Counted from the stretch's first letter, positions 1 through 6,446 are shown. The stretch is DNA of 7,916 bases from an uncultured Rhodanobacteraceae bacterium (GCA_913053815.1 CAJXGK010000074.1:1-7916); one strand, 5' to 3'. The notes: generated from the sequence alone by a model not told the origin. Made by a program: numbers and translations.

Positions 1-434
1 CGGGCAACCGTATGTTGTGAAGCCAGACGCACCATATCGGCGGCGGTCATGCGATCAAACCATTCGGAGTTGAACCTCAGCTCGGTGCGGCCACGATCAA
101 GTATCTTGTATACCTGAGCTTCGTAGCTTGCGGCATTCTCCCTGACCTGCTCGCGAGTGAGTGGCTTACGGGTGACATTCTTGCCCGTTGGGTCACCGAT
201 CATGCCGGTGAAATCGCCAATCAGAAAAATCACCTTATGACCCAGCTCCTGGAACTGCCGCATCTTGTTGAGCAGCACCGTATGACCGAGATGTAGATCG
301 GGTGCGGTCGGATCGAACCCGGCCTTGATACGCAAAGGCTGACCTCGAAGCAGTCGCCCGCGTAGTTCATCCTGCTTGAGTATTTCTTCGCTGCCGCGCT
401 GGATCAGCGCCAGTTGCTTCTCGATAACGTGCAT
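1..434 (-). CDS. tyrS: Tyrosyl-tRNA synthetase, N-terminal part (3' end outside window)
   Basis: This gene encodes the cytoplasmic class I enzyme that charges tRNA-Tyr with tyrosine using ATP. Translating the minus strand from the ATG at 434 gives 144 residues before the window edge. The reading contains [15 protein letters not shown], with the HIGH-type ATP motif as HLGH at residues 48-51, followed by [13 protein letters not shown] at about 73-85. This version of the motif is typical of the TyrS subfamily found in Pseudomonas and Haemophilus. The KMSKS loop and the C-terminal tRNA-binding domain lie outside the window. A GAGGA ribosome-binding site at 439-443 stands four bases before the ATG and supports this start. 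The gene is transcribed away from the M23 peptidase gene. The family assignment is very secure. Confidence 0.97.
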   Translation of the reverse strand, partial: MHVIEKQLALIQRGSEEILKQDELRGRLLRGQPLRIKAGFDPTAPDLHLGHTVLLNKMRQFQELGHKVIFLIGDFTGMIGDPTGKNVTRKPLTREQVRENAASYEAQVYKILDRGRTELRFNSEWFDRMTAADMVRLASQHTVA

Positions 435-470
435 GGATTCCTCGGGTTTTGATCAGACCCATCCGACCAA

Positions 471-499
471 ATTATGGTGAAGACGTCATTGTGAGTGAA
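471..499 (-). promoter_or_regulatory. Candidate sigma-70 promoter of tyrS
   Basis: Read on the minus strand, a -35-like TTCACT (494-499) and a -10-like CATAAT (471-476) are separated by exactly 17 bases. They lie about 40 bases upstream of the tyrS ATG. The -10 matches the consensus at five of six positions and the -35 at four of six. The -35 element overlaps the palindrome at 493-505. This is a match by eye only. Confidence 0.4.
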
Positions 500-505
500 A
501 CACTC
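493..505. repeat. Short perfect palindrome in the tyrS/mepM divergent region
   Basis: GAGTG and CACTC form perfect five-base arms around AAA. The site covers the candidate -35 of tyrS, so it could be an operator for a dimeric regulator. Arms of five bases can also arise by chance, and no known regulator is recognised. Confidence 0.3.
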
Positions 506-536
506 GGCTACGTGCAAAGCTTTAACCTCACCTGGA

Positions 537-566
537 TTGACGGCCCTTCCAACGGGTGGCTAAGGT
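537..566 (+). promoter_or_regulatory. Weak candidate promoter of mepM-anmK
   Basis: TTGACG (537-542) matches the -35 consensus at five of six positions. TAAGGT (561-566), 18 bases further on, is a poor -10. Transcription would start near 573, which suits translation from the ATG at 601. This is only suggestive. Confidence 0.25.
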
Positions 567-600
567 AGGTCATTGAACGGTGCCCCAGCGTGGATTGTGC

Positions 601-2004
601 ATGAACGAACAGCAAGCTTCCCCAACCCCGCGACTTGGACACCATCATGTCCATCGCACTGTCACGCACAAACCCCTGCGGCACTTTTTCCATGTCGCAG
701 CGGCCCCAGTAGCCGTAATCGGACATCGTCACCGCTACTCGCTTGCCATCATTGCCCTGCTGATCGCTGTGCTGGTGTTCATTATCCTGCCCGTGTGGGG
801 CTATCCCCAGCGCCGCGAAGCCAGCGGGCAACCGCCTCGGCACCTGGTGCTGACGTTGCCCCTGCTACCTGCCAATCAGGATGACCACCCCCCCATGCTG
901 CAACCTTGGCGAACCATCCGGGTTCAGACTGGGCAATCGCTGGCCGATGTTTTTTCCACACTTAAGCTTGCCCCTGCTGCATTGCAGCAGGTTCTTGATA
1001 CTGACGCCGGCCAATCAAGATTGTCGCGAATTCGCCCGGGACAGCGTTTCGAATTTCGTATCGGCCCCCATGAGGCTTTGCAAGCCGTGCGTTTCGACCG
1101 TGATGACAGTCACCGGGTCACTCTCGACTTCAGCGGTCCCAACCCCATTGAAACCGTACAGATTCGACCCCTGGAACGCCGGTCACATATCGCCCATGGC
1201 ACTATCCACGGTTCTCTTGTTGCAGCGGGTGACAAGGCCGGTATGAACCAGGCGATGATTCTGCAAATGGCCAAGGTATTCGGTTATGACATCGACTTCG
1301 CCCAGGATTTGCGTGATGGGGACACCTTCACGATGTACTACGACAATGTCTACCGCGACGGTGCTTACCTGCATCCCGGCGATATCATCGCCGCTGAGTT
1401 CGTCAACCAGGGCCGCCACTACAGCGCCTTCCGGTTCAGACGTGCAGACCGCAGTGTTGGTTACTACAGCAAGGATGGACGGCCCTTGAAAAAATCATTC
1501 CTGCGTACGCCGGTGGACTTTACCCGGATTTCCTCACGCTTCAGCTCGGCCCGGAAACATCCGATTCTAGGTACGATGCGAGCCCACAAGGGGGTGGATT
1601 ATGCCGCCCCGCGCGGTACGCCGATCTACGCGGCGGGCAAGGGAGTCATCGTTTTCCGGGGTCGTGAGCACGGTTACGGAAACTTCGTGTTGATCCGCCA
1701 TAGCCGGCGTATCAGCACCGCCTACGGCCATATGTCCCGTTTCGCCCGGGGTCTGCACCGCGGCGAGCATGTCCGGCAAGGACAAGTCATCGGCTACGTC
1801 GGCATGACCGGTCTGGCTACCGGTCCCCACCTGCATTATGAATTCCGGGTCAACGGCGTACAGCACAATCCACTGACGGTTACCTTGCCCAAACCCCGGC
1901 CGCTACCGCACCTGGAGTGGGTCGCTTTCAAGCAATCTATCCAGCCCTTGTTGGCACGGTTGCAGCGGGCCAGTCAGGTCTCACCGCTCGCCCAAGCCCG
2001 ATGA
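601..2004 (+). CDS. mepM: Membrane-anchored M23 (LytM-type) peptidoglycan endopeptidase, MepM-like
   Basis: This is a predicted periplasmic zinc metallopeptidase that cuts peptide crosslinks in peptidoglycan, allowing wall growth or turnover. From the ATG at 601 it has 467 residues. A cytoplasmic tail unusually rich in histidine is followed by one membrane segment at about 46-63. A LysM/OapA-like domain follows at about 103-178, then the second domain typical of Csd3/MepM proteins at about 199-320, and a C-terminal M23 domain at about 325-430. The zinc and catalytic residues are all visible: H329 and D333 (HKGVD), H377 (AYGHMS) and H410/H412 (HLHYEF), so the enzyme should be active. A GTG at 580 is a possible earlier start adding seven residues; neither start has a strong ribosome-binding site. 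The stop codon overlaps the anmK start as ATGA. The same pair next to tyrS is known in Pseudomonas. The exact bond cut is inferred from the family. Confidence 0.92.
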   Translation: MNEQQASPTPRLGHHHVHRTVTHKPLRHFFHVAAAPVAVIGHRHRYSLAIIALLIAVLVFIILPVWGYPQRREASGQPPRHLVLTLPLLPANQDDHPPMLQPWRTIRVQTGQSLADVFSTLKLAPAALQQVLDTDAGQSRLSRIRPGQRFEFRIGPHEALQAVRFDRDDSHRVTLDFSGPNPIETVQIRPLERRSHIAHGTIHGSLVAAGDKAGMNQAMILQMAKVFGYDIDFAQDLRDGDTFTMYYDNVYRDGAYLHPGDIIAAEFVNQGRHYSAFRFRRADRSVGYYSKDGRPLKKSFLRTPVDFTRISSRFSSARKHPILGTMRAHKGVDYAAPRGTPIYAAGKGVIVFRGREHGYGNFVLIRHSRRISTAYGHMSRFARGLHRGEHVRQGQVIGYVGMTGLATGPHLHYEFRVNGVQHNPLTVTLPKPRPLPHLEWVAFKQSIQPLLARLQRASQVSPLAQAR

Positions 2005-3116
2005 GCAAAACCGAACTGTATCTGGGCTTGATCTCTGGAACCAGTGCCGATGGCATAGATGTCGCCCTGGCGCGTTTTGATGAATCCGTTACCGATTGTC
2101 TGGCCGCGCAAACCGTTCCCATGCCCACCGACCTGCATGATGCCATTCTGCGACTGGGCCAGGGCCAAGACGCCGTAGAGGTGGATTTTCTTGGCCATAT
2201 CGATGCGCGCCTGGGCGAAGTCTTCGCTGAGGCCGCTCTGAGCCTGTTGCAAAAAATGGCCATAGCCCCTTCTGCCATCACCGCGATCGGCTCGCACGGC
2301 CAGACTTTGCGACACCGCCCTGACCCACCCTGGCCTTTTACACTGCAACTCGCTGATCCGGCACGAATCGCCGAATGTACGGGTATTCAGACCGTGGCTG
2401 ACTTTCGACGCTCCGACTTGGCCGCCGGAGGCCAGGGTGCGCCCTTGGCGCCAGCCTTCCATGCCGCAGTCTTCAGCAGACCGGGTATTTCACGTGCTGT
2501 TCTCAACCTGGGTGGCATCGCCAACCTCACCCTGCTGCCTGCGGATGCTGTGCCGATACGTGGTTTTGATAGTGGGCCCGCCAACGGACTGCTGGACGCA
2601 TGGTGCCGGCTGCACACCGGCCACCCGTATGATCGGGACGGCTGCTTGGCCAAGCAGGGCCAGATACTCCCCCGCCTGCTGCAGGCTATGCTGAACGATC
2701 CTTACTTTGCTCAACCGTCACCGAAAAGTACCGGGCGCGAGTACTTCAATCTGGACTGGCTCAACGCACATCTTGCTAGCTCACCGGCATCAGTTACGGA
2801 CGTGCAGGCCACCTTGCTCGAACTGAGTGTCCAGGCTACCGCCCAAGCGCTGGCCCACTATGCGCCCGATACCCAGGAAGTCTTGGCCTGCGGGGGGGGC
2901 GTACACAACCCGGTACTCATGCGGTGTCTGGGACAAGCTCTAGCCCCCACACGCCTGATGACTACGGCCGAACTGGGGGTTGACCCTGACTTCGTCGAGG
3001 CGCTGGCCTTTGCCTGGCTGGCCCGACAACGGCTACGCGGACTGCCGGGCAACCTGCCGACGGTCACCGGCGCCCACGGCCCCCGACAGCTCGGGGCCAT
3101 TTACCCGGCCCCCTGA
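2001..3116 (+). CDS. anmK: Anhydro-N-acetylmuramic acid kinase
   Basis: AnmK uses ATP and water to open and phosphorylate 1,6-anhydro-MurNAc, giving MurNAc-6-phosphate. This is a cytoplasmic step of peptidoglycan recycling. The protein has 371 residues, about the size of E. coli AnmK. The N-terminal phosphate-binding motif is GLISGTSADGID (9-20; other family members often have GTSMDG). Other family blocks follow: GSHGQTLRHRP, ADFRRSDLAAGGQGAPL (DLAAGGQG at 139-146), VLNLGGIANLT and GFDSGPANGLLDAW, in which D190 aligns with the family's catalytic aspartate. KSTGREYFNLDWL and the late ACGGGVHNP block complete the set. The start at 2001 was chosen because it overlaps the mepM stop as ATGA and gives the usual length. 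No ribosome-binding site is visible, so translation is probably coupled to mepM. The CGGG motif is encoded through a run of eight G. Confidence 0.97.
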   Translation: MSKTELYLGLISGTSADGIDVALARFDESVTDCLAAQTVPMPTDLHDAILRLGQGQDAVEVDFLGHIDARLGEVFAEAALSLLQKMAIAPSAITAIGSHGQTLRHRPDPPWPFTLQLADPARIAECTGIQTVADFRRSDLAAGGQGAPLAPAFHAAVFSRPGISRAVLNLGGIANLTLLPADAVPIRGFDSGPANGLLDAWCRLHTGHPYDRDGCLAKQGQILPRLLQAMLNDPYFAQPSPKSTGREYFNLDWLNAHLASSPASVTDVQATLLELSVQATAQALAHYAPDTQEVLACGGGVHNPVLMRCLGQALAPTRLMTTAELGVDPDFVEALAFAWLARQRLRGLPGNLPTVTGAHGPRQLGAIYPAP

Positions 3117-3238
3117 TCAAGCCGACCGGCCCCGCTTGGGAGCAATTTGACTATCCGGGTACCTCCGCAATCGCTCTCGAGGCCTCATCGAAACGCCGGG
3201 CCTTCCGTATCGGCCCCATGCACACCGGCCCGGGTAGG

Positions 3239-3318
3239 ATCAATAGAGCGCTTTGAAAAAGGGTTGGCTAGTACCTACCAAGACCTTGCCGAAGGACCGG
3301 CAGCAACACCCTATTGAT
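3239..3318 (-). terminator. Nested inverted repeats with a U run, possible terminator of xthA-ampG
   Basis: On the minus strand, GGTGTTG (3310-3304) can pair with CAACCC (3266-3261) as six base pairs with one bulged T. A run of five T (3260-3256) follows directly. Inside is a hairpin with arms TGCCG and CGGCA around a six-base loop. Outside is an eight-base perfect inverted repeat, ATCAATAG (3239-3246) and CTATTGAT (3311-3318). The stem is short and the loop long for an intrinsic terminator, so a different structured role or chance remains possible. Confidence 0.25.
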
Positions 3319-3468
3319 AGACCCATTGCGCTCATAAGCAAGGGTCTTGATACGCTCGACCATAGCCTTATCGATTTGGCGAAGCCCAATATCCAGCGTT
3401 TTCTGACCACCACCAAGCAACGAGCTGGTGATTGTAATTCTGCAACAAATCTTAGCCCGAATAGCAAC
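3268..3468 (-). other. 66-codon open frame directly after the ampG stop, same frame
   Basis: The minus strand stays open for 66 sense codons after the ampG TGA (3471-3469) and ends in TAG at 3270-3268. Its later part reads like a real protein end, with LDIGLRQIDKAMVERIKTLA at residues 25-44 and a close in VLLPVLRQGLGRY. An internal ATG at residue 36 has no evident ribosome-binding site. I do not recognise a family. It could be the C-terminal remnant of a lost gene or transposase, a read-through tail of AmpG, or a chance open frame. The base composition is poorer in G+C than that of the neighbouring genes. Confidence 0.25.
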
Positions 3469-4773
3469 TCAAACACTCGGCTCCACGGGAAGCGCCTTTT
3501 GCAGACGAGCATACAACCACCAGAGCAGCCCCAGGGTCGGCACGATCGAGACCGAACTCAATACAAAAAAACCCTGGTACCCGAAGGATTCCACCAACAA
3601 CCCCGAAAACAGCGCGATCACCTTGCCGGGCAGATTGGCCAGGGAACTGAGCAGCGCATACTGGGTTGCCGTGTATTGCCGATTGGTTAATCCGGATAGG
3701 AAGGCTACCAGCACGGTACCCCCAAAGCCCTGGGCCAGATTGTCGCCCGATAAGGCCAGCACAAACCAGATCGTTGCTCCCGGATGATGTGCCATGCTCA
3801 GAAACAGCAAATTGGAAAACCCGATAGCCACCGCAGCCACAATGATCGGGCGCTTAATACCCCAGCGGGCCACCACCAGCCCCCCAAGAAAGGCTCCGAC
3901 CAAGCTGATCACGACACCGTACAGCTTGGAGACCTCAGCAATCTGCGCCAAGCTGAAGCCGGTGTCGAGATAAAACGGATAAGCCACCACCCCCACCATC
4001 TGGTCGGGCAACTTGAACAGACCGACAAAGGCCAGCAAGGCTAGGCCAAGCACTACCCCACCACGGGCAAAGAACTCCCGGAACGGTCCGATGACACCGC
4101 TCCGTAGGGCCTCAGCAACGCTCTTCGCTCGGGGTCTGCTTTGCTGGGGCTCACGTGCCAGCAGCACCGCCACTGCCGGGATCAACAACAGCGCCGCCAT
4201 GGCCACGTAGGCCCAGCTCCAACTTCCATACTGGGCGATATACAGGGCTCCTACCCCGCTGGCGATTAACGCCAACCGGTAACCGAGCGTGTAGGTGGAA
4301 GCCAGCGCACCCTGCTCCTCGAGTGGCGCAATCTCCACCCGATAGGCATCGATCGCAATATCCTGGGTGGCGCCCGCGAACGCGGCCACGGCGATCGTCG
4401 CCACGAATACCCCCAGCGACAATGCCGGAGTCAACCAGGCCATACCGAGTAGAGCTATAGCCAGCAAGATCTGCGCAGCAAAGATCCAGCCACGCCGTTG
4501 ACCCAAACGACAAAACACTGGGATTCGCCAATGATCCACCAACGGTGCCCACAAGAATTTGAAGTTGTAGGCAAAGGTGGCGCCACTGATCAGGCTGATC
4601 AGCTCCAGGCTGACGCCAGCCAAGTGCAACCAGGCCGAAACCGTGACCCCCACCAGTAAAAACGGTAGTCCTGAAGAAAACCCGAGGAAAAACATGACCC
4701 GTGCCTGCGGCGTGGCAAACGTATGGGCTGCGCGCCACCATATACGGAGCGGGTCAAGAACGGGAGTGTTCAA
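3469..4773 (-). CDS. ampG: AmpG-type muropeptide permease (MFS/PAT family)
   Basis: AmpG proteins are inner-membrane permeases that import GlcNAc-anhydroMurNAc peptides released by lytic transglycosylases. This feeds the cytoplasmic recycling pathway and, in some species, AmpR-controlled beta-lactamase induction. The 434-residue protein is very hydrophobic, with roughly twelve membrane segments. It carries family blocks FLGFSSGLP (29-37), FKFLWAPLVD (71-80), RRGW (93-96) and ATQDIAIDAYR (135-145). It is shorter than E. coli AmpG (491) and appears to lack the last two membrane segments found there. The predicted start is TTG at 4773, overlapping the xthA stop as TTGA. A GAGG ribosome-binding site at 4781-4784, seven bases upstream, supports it, and I saw no better in-frame start. 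The gene is probably cotranscribed with xthA. Muropeptide specificity is inferred from the family; other PAT substrates cannot be excluded. Confidence 0.88.
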   Translation of the reverse strand: MNTPVLDPLRIWWRAAHTFATPQARVMFFLGFSSGLPFLLVGVTVSAWLHLAGVSLELISLISGATFAYNFKFLWAPLVDHWRIPVFCRLGQRRGWIFAAQILLAIALLGMAWLTPALSLGVFVATIAVAAFAGATQDIAIDAYRVEIAPLEEQGALASTYTLGYRLALIASGVGALYIAQYGSWSWAYVAMAALLLIPAVAVLLAREPQQSRPRAKSVAEALRSGVIGPFREFFARGGVVLGLALLAFVGLFKLPDQMVGVVAYPFYLDTGFSLAQIAEVSKLYGVVISLVGAFLGGLVVARWGIKRPIIVAAVAIGFSNLLFLSMAHHPGATIWFVLALSGDNLAQGFGGTVLVAFLSGLTNRQYTATQYALLSSLANLPGKVIALFSGLLVESFGYQGFFVLSSVSIVPTLGLLWWLYARLQKALPVEPSV

Positions 4774-5561
4774 GAATGCGCCTCGACGATTACCGGATAG
4801 GCATAGTCGACTATATAGGGGGCATGGTCGGAAAAACGTGGGTGGCGATGAATGAGTGCATCACGTAAAGTCGGTCGCAACGAAGGCGTGGCAAACTGAT
4901 AGTCGATCCGCCAACCTACATCCTTGGCATAAGCCTGACCACGATTTGACCACCAGGTATAGGCCTCGGCATCAGGCCGGAGTACACGAAAACTATCGGC
5001 CCAATGCTGCTCGCCGATCAGCTCATCCAACCAAGCCCGTTCCTCCGGCAAGCAGCCCGAGTTTTTCTGGTTCGAACGCCAATTACGAATATCCATGTGG
5101 GTATGCACAATGTTGAAGTCTCCACACACCACATAATCGCGGCCACTTGCTACCCAACCACGCAGAATGGGTGCCAGCCATGACATAACTTCAAACTTGA
5201 AGTTCTGCCGTACTTCACCGGAAGAACCTGAAGGCATATAAATCGAGACGACACTCAGTTGACCAAAACGCGCCTCGATATAACGCCCCTCATCATCGAA
5301 CGGCGCCCAACCCAGCGTATCAATGACCGCATCGGGCTGTTTTTTCGAGTAAATCGCCACCCCGCTATAACCCTTGCGGGTGATCGCATCACGATAAAAC
5401 GCATGGTAACCCGGTGGACAGTGCGAAGCATCAAGCTGTTCTTGCTGGGCCTTAGTTTCCTGGATACACACTACGTCTGCTTGCTGGGCCGGCAACCACT
5501 GCAAAAACCCTTTGCGCACAGCCGCACGAATACCGTTGGCGTTCAAGGTCAGAATACGCAT
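4770..5561 (-). CDS. xthA: Exonuclease III / AP endonuclease (Crc-related, catalytically intact)
   Basis: This enzyme of the exonuclease-endonuclease-phosphatase superfamily cuts DNA 5' to abasic sites and trims 3' ends in base-excision repair. It has 263 residues from the ATG at 5561, close to E. coli ExoIII (268). The catalytic set is present: N7 (LNANGIRAA), E35 (IQETK), Y108, D148 and N150 (GDFNI), D220 (WRIDYQ) and D245/H246 (SDHAP). Blocks such as MDIRNWRSNQ and FLAPERAWLDE-like CLPEERAWLDE resemble both ExoIII and Pseudomonas Crc. It is divergent from pyrE, as crc is in Pseudomonas, but keeps the residues that Crc has lost. An upstream in-frame ATG at 5609 would add 16 residues unlike the family start, so 5561 was chosen; no clear ribosome-binding site precedes it. 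The stop overlaps the ampG start. Confidence 0.93.
   Translation of the reverse strand: MRILTLNANGIRAAVRKGFLQWLPAQQADVVCIQETKAQQEQLDASHCPPGYHAFYRDAITRKGYSGVAIYSKKQPDAVIDTLGWAPFDDEGRYIEARFGQLSVVSIYMPSGSSGEVRQNFKFEVMSWLAPILRGWVASGRDYVVCGDFNIVHTHMDIRNWRSNQKNSGCLPEERAWLDELIGEQHWADSFRVLRPDAEAYTWWSNRGQAYAKDVGWRIDYQFATPSLRPTLRDALIHRHPRFSDHAPYIVDYAYPVIVEAHS
4781..4784 (-). promoter_or_regulatory. Ribosome-binding site deciding the TTG start of ampG
   Basis: On the minus strand GAGG lies inside the last codons of xthA, seven bases before the TTG at 4773. This good spacing, together with the four-base TTGA overlap, is the main reason to accept a TTG start and points to translational coupling. Confidence 0.6.
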
Positions 5562-5715
5562 GCTGAAACCATGTTCAAGAATCCCGCAGAGTACCCGTGC
5601 CTCAGGCATGCGCCAAGTGTACCCAGCTCATGCGCTTTACTTTGGACAGGCTGTTGCGACTTCCGTCTTACCAGAACCCATACCAGTAAACAGGCATAAT
5701 GTTGTGCTTACCCCA

Positions 5716-5751
5716 CCACCAAGTCTCGGTGGCGACATCACCTCGTCGAGG
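5716..5751 (+). promoter_or_regulatory. Two small hairpins in the pyrE leader
   Basis: CCACC (5716-5720) pairs with GGTGG (5728-5732) around seven bases. CCTC (5741-5744) pairs with GAGG (5748-5751) around three. They lie just before the GGAG ribosome-binding site (5760-5763 approximately) of pyrE and could affect its translation. There is no T run after either, so this is not a classical attenuator. A CATAAT at 5695-5700 could be a -10, but the -35 region is poor. Confidence 0.25.
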
Positions 5752-5770
5752 ACCCCAGCGGAGTCGATCC

Positions 5771-6415
5771 ATGTACCCCTATCAACGTAACTTTCTTGAT
5801 CTGGCCCGATCCTGTGGAGTTCTCCGGTTTGGGCAATTCACTCTCAAGTCGGGTCGTCAGAGCCCGTACTTTTTCAACTTGGGACGGATTGCCTCCGGTA
5901 CCGCATTAACCCATCTCGGCCAAGCATATGCTGCGGCCCTGACGGCATCGGGACTGCCCTGCGATATGCTCTTTGGTCCTGCCTACAAGGGAATTCCTTT
6001 AGTGGTCAGTACCGCCATCGCCTTGGCGGAACAACATGCCCACGATCTACCGCTTGCCTACAACCGCAAAGAGGCCAAGAACCACGGCGAGGGGGGGCTT
6101 TTGGTCGGCGCACCTTTGCAAGGCCGGGTCTTGATTGTGGACGATGTGATCACTGCCGGCACAGCGGTACGTGAATCACTGACCCTGATTCACGCCCAGG
6201 GGGCCAAACCGGCGGGTATTCTGATTGCCCTAGATCGTGCCGAACGTGGCCAAGGTACGCGTTCAGCCAGCCAGGAACTTGAGCATGAATTCGGTATTCC
6301 GGTCGTAGCGATCGTTAGCCTACACGATCTGCTGTGTTACACCCGTGAACAACCAGGACTGGAGCAGGTCTCCCTTCAAATGCAGGCCTACCGAGCCAAG
6401 TACGGCATCAATTGA
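5771..6415 (+). CDS. pyrE: Orotate phosphoribosyltransferase
   Basis: PyrE joins orotate to PRPP to make orotidine 5'-monophosphate, the fifth step of pyrimidine synthesis, in the cytoplasm. It works as a dimer. The protein has 214 residues, like E. coli PyrE (213). The flexible catalytic loop reads [13 protein letters not shown] (97-109) with K100, K103 and H105 at the E. coli positions. The PRPP-binding loop is [13 protein letters not shown] (120-132) with D124 and D125. The N-terminal [14 protein letters not shown] and the [10 protein letters not shown] block also fit. The ATG at 5771 follows a GGAG ribosome-binding site seven bases upstream. A longer frame upstream (from 5699) adds 24 residues not found in the family and is rejected. 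A DUF4124 gene follows 31 bases downstream and is probably cotranscribed. The GEGG loop codons contain a run of seven G. Confidence 0.98.
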   Translation: MYPYQRNFLDLARSCGVLRFGQFTLKSGRQSPYFFNLGRIASGTALTHLGQAYAAALTASGLPCDMLFGPAYKGIPLVVSTAIALAEQHAHDLPLAYNRKEAKNHGEGGLLVGAPLQGRVLIVDDVITAGTAVRESLTLIHAQGAKPAGILIALDRAERGQGTRSASQELEHEFGIPVVAIVSLHDLLCYTREQPGLEQVSLQMQAYRAKYGIN

Positions 6416-6446
6416 GCGCTATACTGAACACTTACCGGAGATGGCC

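Larger units (their letters stand above)
3117..3468. other. 352-base convergent intergenic region without a recognised gene
   Basis: This region lies between the ends of anmK (plus) and ampG (minus). Its anmK side is G+C-rich and shows nothing recognisable. The part next to ampG (3268-3468) is about 49% G+C by hand count (99 of 201). It is open in the ampG frame, and 3239-3318 holds nested inverted repeats. No erpA, tRNA or known small RNA is recognised. It may be a decayed gene or mobile-element remnant combined with the ends of both transcripts. Confidence 0.5.

Noticed and set aside
498..509. AAACACTCGGCT repeated at 3472-3483
   Set aside because: A single 12-base match within about 8 kb is expected by chance, and the second copy lies in the end of ampG.
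1917..2000. Earlier GTG start for anmK at 1917
   Set aside because: It would add 28 residues lying wholly inside mepM and unlike AnmK; the ATG at 2001 gives the family length and an ATGA overlap.
1974..2462. Long minus-strand frame opposite anmK
   Set aside because: It is fully antisense to a well-conserved gene, with no recognisable domain.
2890..2900. Run of eight G in anmK, with runs of seven G in pyrE (6091-6097) and seven C in mepM (888-894), as phase-variation tracts
   Set aside because: Each run encodes normal conserved or in-frame residues and these are housekeeping genes; they are better seen as spots to check for sequencing error.
3239..3318. Integron attC site
   Set aside because: The flanks do not fit the GTTRRRY and RYYYAAC core motifs, and there are no cassettes or integrase nearby.
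3240..3512. Minus-strand frame of 90 codons overlapping the ampG end in another frame
   Set aside because: It starts inside ampG out of frame, has no start signal, and the neighbouring frame in phase with ampG looks more protein-like.
3253..3690. Plus-strand frame of 145 codons running from the gap into the ampG region
   Set aside because: Most of it is antisense to ampG, the composition is rich in Arg, Gln, Pro and Thr as expected of a shadow frame, and no ribosome-binding site is seen.
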